From NCBI GenBank assembly GCA_013398295.1, contig VZSF01000111.1, positions 124,001-188,000 on the forward strand: a stretch of DNA of 64,000 nucleotides. The letters run 5' to 3'. Shown here piece by piece: positions 47,934 through 58,800 of the stretch (position 1 is the stretch's first letter; the number at the start of each line of letters is the position of its first letter). The notes beneath the pieces were generated by a model that searched no databases, was not told the origin of the DNA, and saw only the letters and a program-made list of their open reading frames with translations. Position numbers and translations under genes: made by a program. The stretch comes from Chionis minor. Taxonomy: Eukaryota; Chordata; Aves; Charadriiformes; Chionididae.

Positions 47934-48989
47934 TTCAGGGTTGGACAAGGGGAAGGTGAACCCAGACCCCCTAGTCTGACGTTCCCCAGATTTACGAAGG
48001 TTTCACTGTGGTTCCCCTGAGGGGCTCAGTGAACGGTGCCGTCCTCTGGTTTAAACACCCATCACTAGCATCCGTTACATGTAATGCCAATAGCTGCCTC
48101 TTTTGCCAAAAGCTTCTGGAAACTACTTCTGCAGTTTGTTCTCGCAGTCATAAAGCAGAGCTTCACCCTTCCCCCTGCCCCCTTTTTTTTTTAATACACA
48201 ATTCCTAGTGTGAGTTTTATCAGAGTTACATTCCCACTCACTGAATTTTCCCTCCTCCCTCATTTAGAAGCACTTGACTACGTGTTTTTTTCTCTTTTAA
48301 GGCACTTAAGAGTCTATTGTCATGGCACCCTTTGGCTTTTTTTCTTTTTTTTTTTTTTCCCCCCCTTGGGTGAGCTGTTTAAATCTCNNNNNNNNNNNNN
48401 NNNNNNNNNNNNNNNNNNNNNNNNNNNNNNNNNNNNNNNNNNNNNNNNNNNNNNNNNNNNNNNNNNNNNNNNNNNNNNNNNNNNNNNNNNNNNNNNNNNN
48501 NNNNNNNNNNNNNNNNNNNNNNNNNNNNNNNNNNNNNNNNNNNNNNNNNNNNNNNNNNNNNNNNNNNNNNNNNNNNNNNNNNNNNNNNNNNNNNNNNNNN
48601 NNNNNNNNNNNNNNNNNNNNNNNNNNNNNNNNNNNNNNNNNNNNNNNNNNNNNNNNNNNNNNNNNNNNNNNNNNNNNNNNNNNNNNNNNNNNNNNNTTTT
48701 TTTTTTTCCTTTGCCAAGCCTCAGATTTATGTGTGATGTCTCCTTGTGCCTTTCTGCAGAGTTTTAAGAGTGTCTTCGCGATGCGTGCAGCAGGACTGTA
48801 TGCAAGGGTAGTGTTGCTGGTGCCATATGCAGAGATAACACTGGCTTCCCATTTGCCTTGTTTAACAAGGCCAGTAATCTCATTAAGCTTCTCCATCCTT
48901 ATGAGCTCTTCATTGCCACCGCTATTGTACTGGCATCTCACAATGAGTTATTTATCTATTATGCGCTCCTCATTCTTTCCAGTCATTGC
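47934..48989. other. Intergenic sequence with a 309-N gap
   Basis: Ns fill 48388-48696. The gap is flanked by T-rich and C-rich runs on the left and a T run on the right, which probably stopped sequencing or assembly. Open frames running through the Ns have no meaning. No gene is recognised. Confidence 0.8.
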
Positions 48990-49310
48990 TTTCTTGTAGG
49001 CGGCTACATACCTTTCATAGCAAGATTTGCATTTCTTATTCTGCGATATTTTACTTTTGGAGCTGCCTGTATTAAAATGCATTTTGTCTGAATGGGCTCA
49101 CTTCAGCGAGTGATCCATATTGTTCTGTATGACTGCTCTGTCCTAGCCATTATTTGCCACTCCATCAATTTTTGTCACCTGCAGATGTTGGCGTCAGTAA
49201 TTTTTTATTTTTTAGTTTTTTTATACACGCTTCTGCATCACTGTGGAAAATGGTGACTAGCACCTGGTCCTAGTATTATGGTCTTGTACAGCTCCCCCCC
49301 CCCGCCCCAG
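48990..49310 (-). mobile_element. Ancient CR1/L3-type LINE relic (reverse transcriptase region)
   Basis: Read on the minus strand, the bases near 49185-49155 still give a recognisable trace of the box after FADD (a VTKIDGVANNG-like string, where the family has DDTKIGGVAN). A CTAGGACCAGG stretch, corresponding to the VLGP region, precedes it, and an MHFNT-like trace, as in the family's RFNxxK segment, follows near 49080. No frame survives. The age and pattern fit the old L3/CR1 elements scattered through amniote genomes. Confidence 0.45.
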
Positions 49311-52300
49311 CCCACTTTGTCCCCAGTAGTGCTAGTCAGCGAACACTGGATGGACTTTCCTACAGCAGCGCACACCTATAGTTACTCTCAGATTTCAATT
49401 CTTAACTGATTTTTCCATTAGCTTTCCTTATACTGGGGGGGGTGGTGGTGTTTGATTGATGTAAGGTTAATTGGTTCGTTAGCTAATCATTCCTGTAATT
49501 TCAGTTTTAAAATGATTCCTGGGCTTGGAATGTGGAAATACTTCATTGCATTGGGATAACAATTTCCCGCATGTCTGTGTAATGCATGGCACTCTCCTTG
49601 CTGTCTCAGACAGCTTAAGTGTGATTGAGTAACTAGAGCCAGTTGAAACATGTTGTCGCCTTCCAGCCCTGTTCTTAGTTTCTGAATTTCCTCCTTTTCC
49701 TCCTGAATCCCAAAAGGCTTTATTAAGACAGCTTTGTGGGAACCATTAACTCTAAGCTGCATAATTACGTTACTATGAGCTTTGACTTAGTTTACAGTAA
49801 GGAAAAAAATAGGCACGCATCTCTAGAAATTTATATTCCTCAATGACAGAATTTTAACTTAGTAAATTAAAAGGTTTACTCAATTTACCTAGGAACTTTT
49901 AGTAATTAACAGCAAGAGTTTACCTACAGAACTGGTAAATGCAATAAAATATGTTCTGTGAAAACATGACATTCTAATGAGCTGCCATGTTATTATGCTT
50001 GTTCTTCACCTTCCAAATTGCGCATAAGACTTAATGCGCTAGAAGAAAGGGATGGTGTTGCTGTTGAGCTTTCTTGGCTTAGAAGTGGGGTACGGCATTT
50101 AGCATTTTTATCTTTAGGGCTGCATTTTGAGTCATCCTTGCACAGCTCAGAATTGTATGCATTTGTGATGCTAGAAATCAGGCCAGGCTATTTTTTTTCC
50201 CCTAACTTTTTTAAAGGCATGTGTACAAAGAATAGTGCAGTTAAGATAATCCTCATGCCAGTATTTGTGTGATACTCTGGGGACTTCACTCACCGCCATT
50301 TTAATTTAAAGCCACCGAATGACGGGCCACCTCCCATCCCCTCTGCCTCCCCCTCCGTCCCCAGCGCATCCCCTTGCTAAAACAGGGCAGGCTGCGCCCC
50401 AGCGTGTTCTGGTTCCTCTGTCACCCTCACGGTGACAACTGCAATAGCCAATGGTGTATCTTGCGATTAGGAGGTGACACGAGAAGCGAACCTTTTCACC
50501 CTGAAAAGCGTAAGATCTTCTTGGTGGTCTGCAACAAATGCTCGAGTTTCTGGGATGGGTGAACAGACAAGCTGCATTTTTTTTCAGATTTTGGTGGTGC
50601 ACTGAACTGAAGTGCTGGCATCCTTCTTTACATTACTCCTGCTGAAAAATGGGCTGGAGGGGAGGAGCAGAGCTTTATCTATTATTACTGTTTTGACTTT
50701 TTTTATAACTCGCACAGTTAAATTTCCCTCATGGTCACTCTGCCACAAAGCTAAAAACTTCAGAGGAAGAATTAAAGTCTTGAGCTCTGTCCGTCGGCAT
50801 GACAGCTATAGACCATGTGTTCATTTTTTCCCAAGGGGATGGCACCTACCCATCAATTAACTGGTTTTCGTTTTGGCTTTTTTTTTTTTTTTTGGCTTAG
50901 TGAGCCCCAGCAACTTGTGTGTGCAGTCAAAGATCAATTTAATTTTATAAGCATTGCATATTTAGTGCTTAGCGCTAATTGACTGTAGATGAGAAGCTGA
51001 TGAGTCTGGTCGGTTTGGATGTGGCTTTGCAGTTGGGGGTATGATGTCACTGTGCCTGTGTTGCTCAGTTTATGCTGTGCAATGCTCTCTGCTTTAGCTT
51101 ATTTTTAACCCTGGCAGCTTCTAATAAGTGTCAAATAAGCAGCTTCTAATAAGCTGCTTAGAAGCTGTTTCTAATAAGCGTCTTTGCTTTGTGTTTCCCA
51201 TCCCCAAAGAATTACACATTAGTCTCTTCCTCTTTTTCTTAAAGGGTCTCAAGCTGGCCATATGTATAGCTGTAGCTTGCCATTCTGGAGTTAGCAGTAA
51301 ACTGAGGTACTAACATTTCTAGAACATTTGTTTTTCTCTTTTTTTTTTCCTGCAAACAGAATTCAAACATTTTGTCATCTCAGATTCTCTGCGAGTGCAG
51401 CCTGTTCTCTCATAGACAATAATTTTAAGCAGTTATTTTATGTGGTGTTTTTTCTTTTACAGTCTTTCAGCTATCACTTTAAAAGTGCCTCTGAAGAGTG
51501 GCAGTGGCAAGGGGCATATTTTTTTTTTCCCCTTGTCAAATGCAAATCTCTCACCTCCCAAGTGTGAACATACAAAACCCTCTTACTTGTGCTTTTTTTT
51601 TTTTTTTTTTTTTAAATAACAAAATTAGGCCACAGTTAGCTAAGCAGAGTGACCTAATTCGTGCTGGATCAACATGTTATCAACTGGAGGTTGTCACTAC
51701 AAAGTAAGTGTGCTGAAGTCTGCCTGTTCCAACTAAAATCAAAGCAGTCTCTTGACATACAGCAGTGCTGAAGTCAGCAGTTTCTGTAAAGTGGGTCTAA
51801 ATGTGGACTGAAGGATCTCTTCTGTGTATATATGTAACTGCCAGTGCCAACCTAATTATTTATAATCAAATACTTTTTGTCATGTTTTTACTCGGGAGGA
51901 CATGAGAGAAAACAGTTCTAAGTGATTATTTTGTTCGTTGGCTTTTGCTTATCTATAAAAGATTGGGCTTTGTGAAGTGTATTTAATGTTTTCCCTAAAG
52001 TAGGCCACCTGAGAGATCCCATGGAGTAATTCTCTTTGCTGAGTTAGCAGACGAGGCCATCGGACAGAGTCAAAAAAGATACTGCCAACTGTGAAGCAAA
52101 TGAATCAATACCAGTGCAACTGGACCAGTTTGCCGCTTCTGATACGAGAAAAGCAATAGCACAGATGCAGTGTCTGACATACAGGTTTAAAAAACAAATA
52201 TAAACACAAACACGCACACACATTGGGTTGGCTTTTATTGGAAAGCCTAGATGCAATCTATAGTTATCAATTTGTGGAAAATTCAGGACACATAGAAAGT

Positions 52301-52600
52301 TAAGAAGGCAAATTAAAAGAACAATACAAATCAGACGAAATATACATCTCAAAATATCAGGATAGCATTTTGACTGGCATTGCCTAAAATACTTAGAATC
52401 TCCTTTTTTTTTTTTTTGTAATATGCTTCTTTTAATTATACATTTTTTTCTTTAAAAAGATTTTTTTTGTTTGTATATTCCCTAAGGTCACTATTTCCTG
52501 CAGGAGCATGTCCAGATCACAAGTCTTTTTTAGCAAGAAATAGGCTCACTAACAAGGCCACTAATTGGCTTGATTTGACTTTATCTGAAATGATCACCAA
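49311..52600. other. Intergenic sequence, AT-rich, with small repeats
   Basis: No gene is recognised. It contains a C run at about 49293-49303, poly-T runs at about 50879-50894, 51593-51613 and 52403-52417, and an inverted repeat at 51137-51159. The right part may belong to the TENM3 3' UTR. Confidence 0.45.
51118..51180. repeat. Short direct and inverted repeats (CTAATAAG units; 9-bp hairpin)
   Basis: CTAATAAG occurs three times, at about 51121, 51146 and 51171. AAGCAGCTT (51137-51145) and AAGCTGCTT (51151-51159) form a perfect 9-bp inverted repeat with a 5-base loop. This may simply be local slippage. Confidence 0.6.
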
Positions 52601-52619
52601 CAGATACTATAATTTGTTG

Positions 52620-55074
52620 TTTATTGGTGCCAGAACAAAGGAGAAGGAACTGGTACGCGTCAAGTAGAAGATATATTTCATTGTTGACATGTTATACAAG
52701 CTTTTCATATTCAAACAGAACAGAAACATTTGACATAATTTAGAATATGAGCCTATTTCAACAGAGAGCACTTACAGCATGCTAAATACAGTGCTGTGGA
52801 AGAGCCACCCAACAGAACTGCAAACACCTAGCATTTTACATCTTGAAAAAGAATACGTAGATCAATTGACACGCCTCTGGGGTCTGACATATCATCCGCT
52901 CTAAATTTAGGGCCCTCAAGACTTCAAGGGTAAAAATACTAACAACTAATCTGTGCTTTCATTCTAGTAGATGATTAGCATTCATTATATGTGTAATTAG
53001 TTCTGTATGCTCTACCAAATACACACATACAGTAATAGCACTGATACTGTAGATTCGGTAGCGACTTGGCTGGGAGAAATTCAAATCTGTTTATCAAACA
53101 ATCCTAATGTGCAATTTAGAGTATGTAATACCATAGACTCTCAGAATACAAAGCAGTTAGAAAACTATTTTTATTACATCCACTTGAACCATTCATAGTT
53201 AAGACACGTTCACTTACTATGTTTTGTCATTATAATACATGGATAGAAATACTGTGTATATTTCAATGAACATCAAAACCCCCCAATTTTGTCTCATCTT
53301 AAAAATATTTATTTTTGTGGCTGAATTTAGTGCTCATGAGAGTAAAGCTCTAAGAATGGTTTCAGCCAAGATGTAGAACAGATGCCATAGATGCCACCAC
53401 AGGCTTCCTATAAGGAACCAGCTGCACACGTCAGTTCTGTCCTGCAGCAAATACTCTGGGCCTCGGAGCAGAGCATGCCAGATCTCTGCAGTGCTGTGGA
53501 GATGCAGACTAGGCACTAGAACTGGACCTTCCTCTCCATCCCCAGGCTCAGTGTTCACAGTAATTGGGATTTGATCTGCCAGCTGAAGGCCAGGAGACGA
53601 ACCTACCGAACGGCCTGCCTGCCTAAAGAGCAATTCTGTAGCATCAGGTCAGAGGTACGCTTCTTCTATCTGGAGTTATAACATCTAAAAGAGCTGTACT
53701 ATACAGAAGACAAAGTTGACATAACTGGATGAAACTACATCATTTCTTCTTCTTCTTCTACATACAATTTGCCAAGCACCTGAGACACTATTCTCTCCAT
53801 TGTGAAACAAAGCTGCTAAAAAAACAACAGAAACCCCACCTGGTATGAATAAATGTCCATTTATTACGTTAGGGCTGGAAAAAGACAAGGAAAACCCAAC
53901 CTATTAAAGTCTTCCATCATAATAAACGAGACTGATTTGGTTACTGTGCCTCCTAACAATGACTGATGAAGTGGCACTGGCCTGGTGACAGGAGAGGTAC
54001 GGGAGGGGAGGGAGCTGCGGTCTGGTTCAGCCAGCCACTTTGGAGTGTCCCGTCCTATCAGCAGAGTGATCGATGCACAGCTTTAAACCTAATACAAAAA
54101 TATTAACACTTTTGGACATTAGTCATCACTGTTATATCTCTACAATATAATCCTTTATACTGTACAGCTATAACATAAAAGGTGCAATTCCTTTTTCTTT
54201 AAAAAAATCACACACAGCACATGTTTTTATCATTTTATTTTTAAGTATAAACTTTTTTAAACACTTTACATAAATTAACTCCTCTGAGACTAATATTTGA
54301 TGTACAGTAAATTGTAATTCATATAAAAATCCATAAACAACTTGTCTCACATAATTTACAAAAAAATCAGGGTTTCCTTTGCTTATCTGCAACAAGGATT
54401 CTACTTGCCATTTTCCCCCCAGGGCAAACCATGTTAGCACTGTAAAATCCATTATTAAATTCCCATGGTAGCATAAGTCACTTGTGCCAATGTCCTTTTA
54501 GAAAGCAGCACAGTTTAAAGCAGTTGGGTTGTCTATAAACAGTAATTTTTGCCCCACGTTTTAAAATTAACAGATATATACCACATCCTATGCAGTGAGA
54601 AAGAGAGAGAGAGAGAGAGAAAGAGAGAGACTACTTCTCGTAAGCAAAGGTCAACAATTCAGTAATATTTGGAAACACTGTATGGGTCTGTATCTTAATT
54701 AAATACAGTGCCTCAAAGGAACAGATAGCCTGTTGCAAAATCGGTAGGCCTTTTTCTTCTCTTTTTTTCTTCTTTTTTTTTTTTTTAATACTTTTCAGTC
54801 CAACTTGAGTGCAGCGATATGCATATGTAAACATATTCTTTAAAGCAGATCACCTTTAAGGTCATTGAGAAAAAAAAAAAGTTTTGTCATTAGCAGTATC
54901 ATTCTTCTGGAAGGCGCTCTTTTCGGTACAGAGTCTGTTTGGATTGTGCTACAGAAAAAATCTGAGCAAAGATGTAAGCTTAGGCTCAAGTAGTAATGCA
55001 GCAAAACAGTTTGGTCTCCTTTTTAGAAGACACTGGTACACAGTCTCTTTGGCAGCCTGAGCTAAGCCAGTGTG
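52620..55074 (-). other. TENM3: Probable TENM3 3' untranslated region
   Basis: AT-rich non-coding sequence follows the TENM3 stop on the minus strand. Several AATAAA signals occur on that strand (plus-strand TTTATT at 54234-54239, 53860-53865, 53308-53313 and 52620-52625) and an ATTAAA at 52431-52436. TENM3 transcripts in other vertebrates have 3' UTRs of a few kilobases, so the farthest signals are plausible ends. The region includes a GA repeat at 54597-54630. The boundary is a guess. Confidence 0.45.
54597..54630 (+). repeat. (GA)n microsatellite
   Basis: A nearly pure run of GA with two AAAG interruptions lies within the probable TENM3 3' UTR. In the transcript it reads as CU repeats, which could bind polypyrimidine-binding proteins; that is only a possibility. 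Confidence 0.85.
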
Positions 55075-55830
55075 TTACCTCTTTCCTATCTCGCTTTGTC
55101 TGAGGAACTGTATGTTGTTAGCGCTGTCTGCTAATTCTGGATATTGCTCCACAGAGAGTACATAGTACCCATCGTATCCTTGTACCTTTCCAGCACTTAG
55201 CAACTGCCTCTTTTCTCCTTCTGTCCACAACCTGGCGCCTTCCTCTCCATCTCTGACTCTCTGTTGTTCTCTGGCCCAGGCACTGGAAAGAGCTCTCTGC
55301 CTGGCTTGCTCCAGTATTCGGGCCTTTTCCTCGTCGAGTGTCATGCCGTAGCGGACATGAAGCGCTAAAGCACCGTATTGCATTTCAACATCGGCAAACC
55401 TACGAGTCCTGCCATTCACCACGGTGGTGGACTGGGAAACGGTGATGTTGATGCCGTTCTCCAGGGCCTTCCGCCCGCTCGTCAGCCTCAGTGTCCCAAG
55501 GTCACTCTCGGGGGAGGTGATCTTGATAAAATAGTGTGTGTCCTTTCCCTCAACGGTGAAATGCAAGTTTTCTAGGTAGTAGGCGTTGTTCAGAACAGCT
55601 GCCACTTTTATGCAGTCCTCATTCGCGATGTTGAGCACGTTTGTTTGCACTTTGCCTTGATTGACAGCGAGCATCACCCCTTTCCCGATCAGAGACTTCA
55701 CTGTAGCGAACCACAGCCATGACTTCTCTCCACTGGATTTCCGTCTGCTGACCTGCACTTCTGCCATCTTTCCCAGGGAAAGGAAAGCCTTTGCTTGTCT
55801 CGCCACTTGTTGTTGCACTCCAGAAATTGG
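55075..55830 (-). CDS. TENM3: TENM3 terminal exon: Tox-GHH-like region and TCAP
   Basis: The exon is 756 bp and encodes 251 residues plus TAA (55077-55075). It starts [20 protein letters not shown], passes through [33 protein letters not shown] and [20 protein letters not shown], and ends in the TCAP peptide. This region has the fold of bacterial GHH nuclease toxins but is a receptor domain in teneurins. The strong conservation to the last residues, including the dibasic site before TCAP, indicates an intact gene. An ATG-started frame reaching 55941 extends into the intron and is not the true start. Confidence 0.97.
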   Translation of the reverse strand, partial: PISGVQQQVARQAKAFLSLGKMAEVQVSRRKSSGEKSWLWFATVKSLIGKGVMLAVNQGKVQTNVLNIANEDCIKVAAVLNNAYYLENLHFTVEGKDTHYFIKITSPESDLGTLRLTSGRKALENGINITVSQSTTVVNGRTRRFADVEMQYGALALHVRYGMTLDEEKARILEQARQRALSSAWAREQQRVRDGEEGARLWTEGEKRQLLSAGKVQGYDGYYVLSVEQYPELADSANNIQFLRQSEIGKR

Positions 55831-58800
55831 CTGTAAACAAGAACAGACAGAAGTTTTACCAGCCATCTGTAGCCCCTGAGATGCCAAACAGCCAGGCTTT
55901 CTTGGTGTGCTGCCCGTGGACGACAACAGGATATGCCACAACTGACAGTGCCAAGGAGTTAATTAAATCTACATACTCTACATACTGCTTGTTCTGCCGA
56001 GTTACACGACTATTTTGTTTGATAATGTTCAGTGCTTTCTCTCTTTGTCTCCCCGAGAACCTGCACAAAAATAAGATAAAACTTCAGAGGCTACTGACCG
56101 GGCTATACAGGAGAGACCTTGGCAATATACTAACACTTAATATGGGTAAGAGCCATCTTACTACAGTGTCATCTCATCCTCTGAGCTGGTTCGACTATGA
56201 TTCCTGTCTGCCATGGGCCCATCCAAATTGAGGAGATTTTTGCAGGTCAGGAAGCTGTGCTTTGGAACAGGGACAAGCCTTTCTTGACGCTGAGTCAGGA
56301 GATTGAGCCTCTCAGGTACCTGCAGTAGGAGACCAAACTGCAGGGAGGCCCTCGTGATGCCTCAAGCTGCTAAAGGAAGAGGTGGGGAAATTAAACTGTA
56401 ATGACAGGCTTTGCAGTAAAAGAGAAGGAAGCAAATGGTACAGAGCAGAGGGGTGGAATACTGCGGACCAGTGTCCGTTCTTGCAGATAATTGCAGAAAC
56501 TGATAAAAGGGGATGCGTAAAAAAAAGCTGTGGCCAGTTCAGTTGTGTGAGCTTCCATTTCACTCCACGTATCAGCACGCTGCCTGAAAGAGATGAGCAG
56601 CTTCTCTCCCCAGAACTTTAGAGGGCTGCAATCCTGCACACAGCTTGTTGACAGCTAGCAAAGAGAGGGGGTGATGAATGAAAAGGTCCAGCGGGCGAGT
56701 CTGAAATACACTCGCTTGGTATTTCATGTTTTACCCTACCTAGGGTTTTCTTGTTGAAAAGGTAGGTGTGCTGTAGAGGGGAGGAAATAAACAGGCGCAG
56801 TGGTGAGGTGCAAAAGCACAACATGGCAAAGGTAGGAAAGGAGAACGTTTAGAAAGTCTGCTTGACCGTTAAGAGCTCGGAGTAGCCTAATTTGCCAGAT
56901 GGAGTCCTGGCAAAGAGGGAGGGTAGCTGGGGAATCGGAATGGCTGTGGTTAGCTGAACAGCACGGGGGCAGCTAGCAGGAATGGCTGGCTAGCCCAGCT
57001 AAGGCAGTGGGGCGGCACACCATATGGGGTCAACTGTGGTTGGGGTGAGACCTTACAACTGCGCAGAACTGGCATATCTTACCTGTCTGCCCTGGGTCTG
57101 AACAGCTACAAGCTGTGAATGTGCCAGTATTGACGGAGGGGGGAGGAGACAGCTGCCCTAGCACTTGTCTCAGCAGGAAACAGAGAGAAAGACTTAAATA
57201 GCTTTGGCTGCACTTTTGAAAAGGAGTACTTAGTTTCTGTAGATGATCCGGTTTATCTTCCAATTGACCCCTTCTCCCTTCAGTAAAAGTACTGTTTAAG
57301 CCACTTGATTCATTGCTGACAAATGAGGCAAAAGCCTGTTTAGTTTCCCCAAATTTCTGGGTGGGAGACCAAGCAGGAGTCATTAACAGACTCCTGCAAT
57401 CTTAATTCAGCCTTGCTGCTCATCAAAGTCTGGCAAAGGCTTGCGAAGGCTTCTCTGCTCTGCCATGAGGGAGGCTTTCTGGAGGGGATAGTTCCTGAGG
57501 GAATTTTGAATTGACTTGGACTCTAAACCCTTCTTGAACGCGGCAGATTCCTGACTGCATTTGCTAACAAGTATGGATTTCAGCTGTTGTAAATCCTACA
57601 TGAAAGGTATTGAGCACAAAAATAAATTCTAGACGGCACACTCATCAGTGAGAGCAGCGAGATGCTATAGCAACTTCATAATGACAAAGTTTGTTTATTT
57701 TTAACGTGGATCCTCAGAGCTCTGAAGCAAAACCTCAGAGCTCAGTAAAGCTCACTCCCTCCAGAATGTTTCAAAATACTAAGTGGTTTGTGTGTTTACT
57801 TCTGGCTCCTGGTTGCATTTGCTTGTTCAACAGTGAATATCACAGTCACAGCTTCTTCCTCCCTGAGAATTTGGAATCTTTGTGTTCCTCCCACTTCTCT
57901 CTTTCTCTCTGTCATGTAACTCGCCCCTGACACTCCTCACATTGTTGAGCTCTTTGGTGAAGATTTTTGACAACCAGTTGTCTGCTCTCATCCCTTTGAC
58001 CAGACCGGTTCTTTTCCTGAGTCACCTTTCCTGCTGTTAGTGGATAATTGCATTCTTTAGCCTTTGAGATCTAAATAAACAACCCCTGATAGTTCTTCAC
58101 AGCCGTGCCTGATGACAGGTCTCTTATCTCCTGATAGAACCACCTTGCCTGGAGTACTTCCACTGCCCCTCCTTCACTGCTTCTGCTGTTCCTGGGAGAC
58201 ACTATTCTCATGCTGTGCTTAAGGTCTTTCCCTGTTACTCAGTCCCTGGCTATTAAAAATAAATATGGTGGGTCACTTCGTGCATGCAAAATTAGCTTCC
58301 ACATGCTCTTTTCTGCTGGGCCACCCTTCTAATGGTTTTTTGTCTAAATTAGGTTGTAAGGTTCTGCAAGATCATCTCCTCTTTTAGCCTCGTTGAGTTC
58401 TCTATCATGATTCTTGTTAAAAGAGATCTGGTTTTGGCAGCTCACAATGGGATTACCCATTTTACTGTCTCTAACACTTCCTTAACTCGGCATCATGGGA
58501 TTTTTGAGGGCGTAGGTCTTTGCTCTTAGAGTAAGTTTAATTTGTAAACATAATTGTCTTAAATAGCAGACTTAGATTTTAACTTCCACATTTATTTCTT
58601 CCATCATTTAAAACTGCAGCGGGTTTTCAGGACTGAAGTTCATTTTTTTCCTCCCAAAGAACTTTGTAAGCACCTGGAGTTTTGGTTTTATGTAATGTAA
58701 TGGGTTTTACCTCAGGTAATTTCATTTTCAATATTTTATCTTTACATATAAAACACAGTTAATATTAAAGAGAAGTAAAATTGTAGTGGTGCCTGGTATG

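Noticed and set aside
48210..48999. Long open frames of 185 to 225 codons on both strands
   Set aside because: They run through 309 undetermined bases, so their length is an artefact.
55831..55941. ATG-started extension of the last TENM3 exon
   Set aside because: A good splice acceptor (TGTTTACAG) stands at 55831-55839 and family similarity begins exactly after it; the extension is intron.
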